Shown: positions 61,596 through 64,000 of the stretch, piece by piece
Numbering within the stretch: the first letter of the stretch is position 1
Layout: each line of letters starts with the position of its first letter
Assembly: GCA_963774745.1 (NCBI GenBank)
Contig: CAVZGE010000006.1
Coordinates: 310,001-374,000 of the forward strand
Length of the DNA: 64,000 nucleotides
DNA from: Prado023 sp963774745
GTDB taxonomy: Bacteria; Actinomycetota; Actinomycetes; S36-B12; CAIYMF01
Reading direction: 5' to 3'
Position numbers and translations under genes: made by a program
Notes under the pieces: model-generated
Database searches by the model: none
Told to the model about the DNA's origin: nothing
Seen by the model: only the letters and a program-made list of their open reading frames with translations

Positions 61596-63434
61596 GTGCC
61601 GCCCGCCCCTGGATCCACGGATGAGTCCATCATCCGCAACTTCTGCATCATCGCCCACATCGACCATGGCAAGTCGACGCTGGCCGACCGGATGCTGCAG
61701 ATCACCGGTGTCGTCGACGGGCGGGACATGCGCGCCCAGTACCTGGACCGGATGGACATCGAGCGCGAGCGCGGCATCACCATCAAGAGCCAGGCGGTCC
61801 GCCTGCCCTATGTGGCCTCGGATGGCATCGACTACGTCCTGAACCTCATCGACACCCCCGGCCACGTCGACTTCACCTACGAGGTGTCGCGCAGCCTGGC
61901 GGCCTGCGAGGGCGCGATCCTGCTGGTCGACGCCGCCCAGGGCATCGAGGCCCAGACGCTGGCCAACCTGTACCTCGCACTCGAGAACGACCTGGCGATC
62001 ATCCCGGTGCTGAACAAGATCGACCTGCCGGCAGCCCAGCCGGAGCGCTACGCCGCGGAGCTGGCCCACATCATCGGGTGCGATCCCGCCGACGTCCTGC
62101 AGGTCAGCGCCAAGACGGGCACGGGGGTCCGAGAGCTGCTCGACGAGGTCGTCCGCTCGGTTCCGGCTCCTGCCGGTGACCCCGACGCCCCCGCCCGGGC
62201 GCTGATCTTCGACTCCGTCTACGACTCCTACCGCGGCGTGATCACCTACGTGCGCGTGATCGACGGCAAGCTCTCCACCCGCGAGCGCATCGTCATGATG
62301 TCCACCGGTGCCCAGCACGAGATGCTCGAGGTCGGCGTGATCTCACCGGACCCGGTGCCGTCCGCGGCGATCGGCGCCGGCGAGGTCGGCTACCTGATCA
62401 CCGGCGTGAAGGACGTGCGCCAGAGCCGCGTCGGTGACACCGTGACCGCCGCGAGCAAGGCGGGTGCGACCATCCCGCTGGGCGGGTACCGCGACCCCAA
62501 GCCGATGGTCTTCTCGGGCCTCTACCCGATCGATGGCTCGGACTACCCCGAGCTGCGTGACGCCCTGGACAAGCTCAAGCTCAACGACGCCGCCCTGGTC
62601 TACGAGCCCGAGACCTCCGGGGCGCTCGGGTTCGGCTTCCGGTGCGGCTTCCTCGGGCTGCTGCACCTGGAGATCGTCCGCGAGCGCCTCGAGCGCGAGT
62701 TCAACCTCGACCTGATCTCCACCGCCCCGAACGTGATCTACCAGGTGACCCTCGACGACGGCCGCAGCATCGAGGTCACCAACCCCTCCGAGTACCCGAA
62801 CGGCAAGGTGGCCGAGGTCCGCGAGCCGATCGTGCGGGCCACCATCCTGAGCCCGACGGACTACGTCGGCGCCATCATGGAGCTGTGCCAGAACCGCCGC
62901 GGGAACCTGCTGGGGATGGACTACCTGTCCGACACCCGCGTCGAGCTGCGCTACACGCTGCCCCTGGCCGAGATCGTCTTCGACTTCTTCGACGCCCTGA
63001 AGTCGCGCACCCGCGGGTACGCCTCGCTGGACTACGAGACCACCGGCGAGCAGGCCGCCGACCTGGTGAAGGTCGACATCCTGCTGCACGGGGAGCCCGT
63101 GGACGCCTTCAGCGCGATCGTGCACCGCGACAAGTCCTACGCCTACGGGGTGGCCATGGCCGCCAAGCTCAAGACGCTGATCCCGCGCCAGCAGTTCGAG
63201 GTCCCGATCCAGGCCGCGATCGGCTCGCGGATCATCGCCCGGGAGAGCGTTCGGGCGATGCGCAAGGACGTCCTGGCCAAGTGCTACGGCGGTGACATCA
63301 CCCGCAAGCGCAAGCTGCTCGAGAAGCAGAAGGAGGGCAAGAAGCGGATGAAGATGGTCGGTCGGGTCGAGATCCCGCAGGAGGCCTTCATCGCCGCGCT
63401 CAACACCGAGGGCGACCAGGGCGCCAAGAAGTAG
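61596..63434 (+). CDS. lepA: Elongation factor 4 (LepA)
   Basis: Ribosome-dependent GTPase affecting translocation and 30S biogenesis. The 612-residue chain has G1 AHIDHGKSTL, G3 DTPGHVDF, G4 NKID, domain II, the EF-G-like domains III/V (GFGFRCGFLGLLHLEIVRERLEREF) and the LepA-specific C-terminal domain ending CYGGDITRKRKLLEKQKEGKKRMKMVGRVEIPQEAF. GTG 61596 is the only start near the first motif; no good Shine-Dalgarno precedes it, but CATATCCCT (61586-61594) is -10-like and very close. Confidence 0.97.
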   Translation: MPPAPGSTDESIIRNFCIIAHIDHGKSTLADRMLQITGVVDGRDMRAQYLDRMDIERERGITIKSQAVRLPYVASDGIDYVLNLIDTPGHVDFTYEVSRSLAACEGAILLVDAAQGIEAQTLANLYLALENDLAIIPVLNKIDLPAAQPERYAAELAHIIGCDPADVLQVSAKTGTGVRELLDEVVRSVPAPAGDPDAPARALIFDSVYDSYRGVITYVRVIDGKLSTRERIVMMSTGAQHEMLEVGVISPDPVPSAAIGAGEVGYLITGVKDVRQSRVGDTVTAASKAGATIPLGGYRDPKPMVFSGLYPIDGSDYPELRDALDKLKLNDAALVYEPETSGALGFGFRCGFLGLLHLEIVRERLEREFNLDLISTAPNVIYQVTLDDGRSIEVTNPSEYPNGKVAEVREPIVRATILSPTDYVGAIMELCQNRRGNLLGMDYLSDTRVELRYTLPLAEIVFDFFDALKSRTRGYASLDYETTGEQAADLVKVDILLHGEPVDAFSAIVHRDKSYAYGVAMAAKLKTLIPRQQFEVPIQAAIGSRIIARESVRAMRKDVLAKCYGGDITRKRKLLEKQKEGKKRMKMVGRVEIPQEAFIAALNTEGDQGAKK

Positions 63435-63468
63435 CACCGAGGTCTTGCCCCGCACCTCCTGAGGGCGT

Positions 63469-63484
63469 AATCTGATATCAGATT
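63469..63484. promoter_or_regulatory. Perfect 16-bp palindrome, operator candidate for the SPFH gene
   Basis: AATCTGATATCAGATT is exactly self-complementary and unusually A+T-rich for this genome. It lies 22 nt upstream of the SPFH start codon and about 35 nt after lepA. Position and symmetry indicate binding of a dimeric regulator near the promoter. Confidence 0.7.
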
Positions 63485-63506
63485 GATAGTCCCGAGGAGG
63501 ACCCGA

Positions 63507-64000
63507 ATGAGCGCCACCCTGGCTGCCCCGACACCCGCACCCGACTCCATCCCCACCTCGACCCCGCAGGTCGTCGAGAAGCGCGCCCACAGCGTCAACG
63601 GCTGGCCGGTGGTGATCGCGGGGATCGTCGGGATCATCGCCTGCGCCTGGGCCATCGGCGTGGCCATCGAGCGGGCGGGTGACACGTTCGCGATGCCGGT
63701 GTACTTCTGGGTCAGCGTCGTCGCCCTGATCCTGATCATCGTGCTGCTGACCGGCCTCACCCCGGTCGCCCCGGGGCAGGCCCGGGTGGTGCAGCTGCTC
63801 GGCCGCTACGTCGGCACCATCCGCCAGGACGGCCTGCGCTGGGTGAACCCGCTGACCGTCCGGAAGTCCATCTCCACCCGGATCCGCAACCAGGAGACCC
63901 AGGTCCTGAAGGTCAACGACCTCGCGGGCAACCCGATCGACATCGCAGCGGTCGTGGTCTGGCAGGTCACCGACACCGCGATGGCCAGCTTCGACGTGGA
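63507..64000 (+). CDS. SPFH/Band 7 domain membrane protein, 3' end beyond window
   Basis: Partial: 164 residues visible. An N-terminal hydrophilic stretch, two membrane helices (VVIAGIVGIIACAWAIGVAI and VYFWVSVVALILIIVLLTGL), then the start of the SPFH domain (VAPGQARVVQLLGRYVGTIRQDGLRWVNPLTVRKSISTRIRNQ). SPFH proteins oligomerise into membrane microdomain scaffolds. GAGGAGG precedes the ATG. The palindrome at 63469 suggests control by a dedicated regulator, often encoded just downstream in actinobacteria (family knowledge; not visible here). Confidence 0.88.
   Translation, partial: MSATLAAPTPAPDSIPTSTPQVVEKRAHSVNGWPVVIAGIVGIIACAWAIGVAIERAGDTFAMPVYFWVSVVALILIIVLLTGLTPVAPGQARVVQLLGRYVGTIRQDGLRWVNPLTVRKSISTRIRNQETQVLKVNDLAGNPIDIAAVVVWQVTDTAMASFDV

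Overview
The window is about 70% G+C and looks like a chromosomal piece from a high-GC Gram-positive actinomycete. The evidence is the gene order: tig-clpP1-clpP2-clpX, folC-DUF4233-ndk, mreBCD-PBP2-rodA, a radical-SAM pair next to RNase E/G, rplU-rpmA-obg-proB-proA-nadD-LCP-rsfS-histidine phosphatase, and degV-comEA-comEC-holA-rpsT-lepA. Other supporting signs are frequent GTG starts, ATGA/GTGA overlaps and TANNNT -10 hexamers set directly against start codons. I cannot name the genus.

Layout. 1-12600 reads as an accessory region abutting the 3' end of a tRNA-Gly gene. It holds a left-truncated family 3 glycosidase, a hypoxanthine-phosphoribosyltransferase-like enzyme, a divergent TetR/ferric-reductase-like pair, a TetR/molybdopterin-oxidoreductase pair bracketed by two small hairpin repeats, a VOC-fold protein, an uncharacterised element protein and a tyrosine integrase. 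The last two each carry a one-base frameshift. Between the integrase start and the tRNA is a cluster of CAGCACG repeats that could be integrase arm sites. From 12.7 kb onward everything is core: tRNA-Pro, trigger factor and the Clp protease (12.9-17.1 kb); valS, folC and ndk (18.7-24.6 kb); the rod-shape and elongation operon (24.7-30.4 kb); LemA/DUF2207, PPK2 and a membrane methyltransferase-like protein (30.4-34.9 kb); a radical-SAM pair, RNase E/G, L21, L27 and Obg (35.2-43.8 kb); proline synthesis (43.8-46.6 kb); nadD to the histidine phosphatase (46.9-50.2 kb); leuS, degV, plsY and the competence-like comEA/comEC (51.6-59.0 kb); holA, rpsT and lepA (59.1-63.4 kb); and the start of an SPFH protein behind a perfect 16-bp palindrome.

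How the genes work together. ClpX feeds substrates to the mixed ClpP1P2 barrel, next to the ribosome-bound chaperone trigger factor. MreBCD, PBP2 and RodA form one overlapping operon for lateral wall synthesis. ProB and ProA are consecutive steps to proline. L21, L27, Obg, RsfS, S20 and LepA all concern ribosome assembly or function. ComEA and ComEC would carry DNA to and across the membrane.

Two cross-cutting observations matter for anyone using the sequence. First, six genes (element protein, integrase, tig, folC, rne, LCP gene) and possibly comEC are each interrupted by a single-base indel, mostly in G or C runs, with the correct protein continuing in the next frame. Sequencing or consensus error is the simplest reading. 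Second, nine genes have a TANNNT hexamer ending 6-8 nt before the start codon, the signature of leaderless transcripts. I also found two unlabelled intergenic repeat families: four copies of a 24-nt motif at 34948-35132, and two 72-nt copies of another element at 23893 and 45168.
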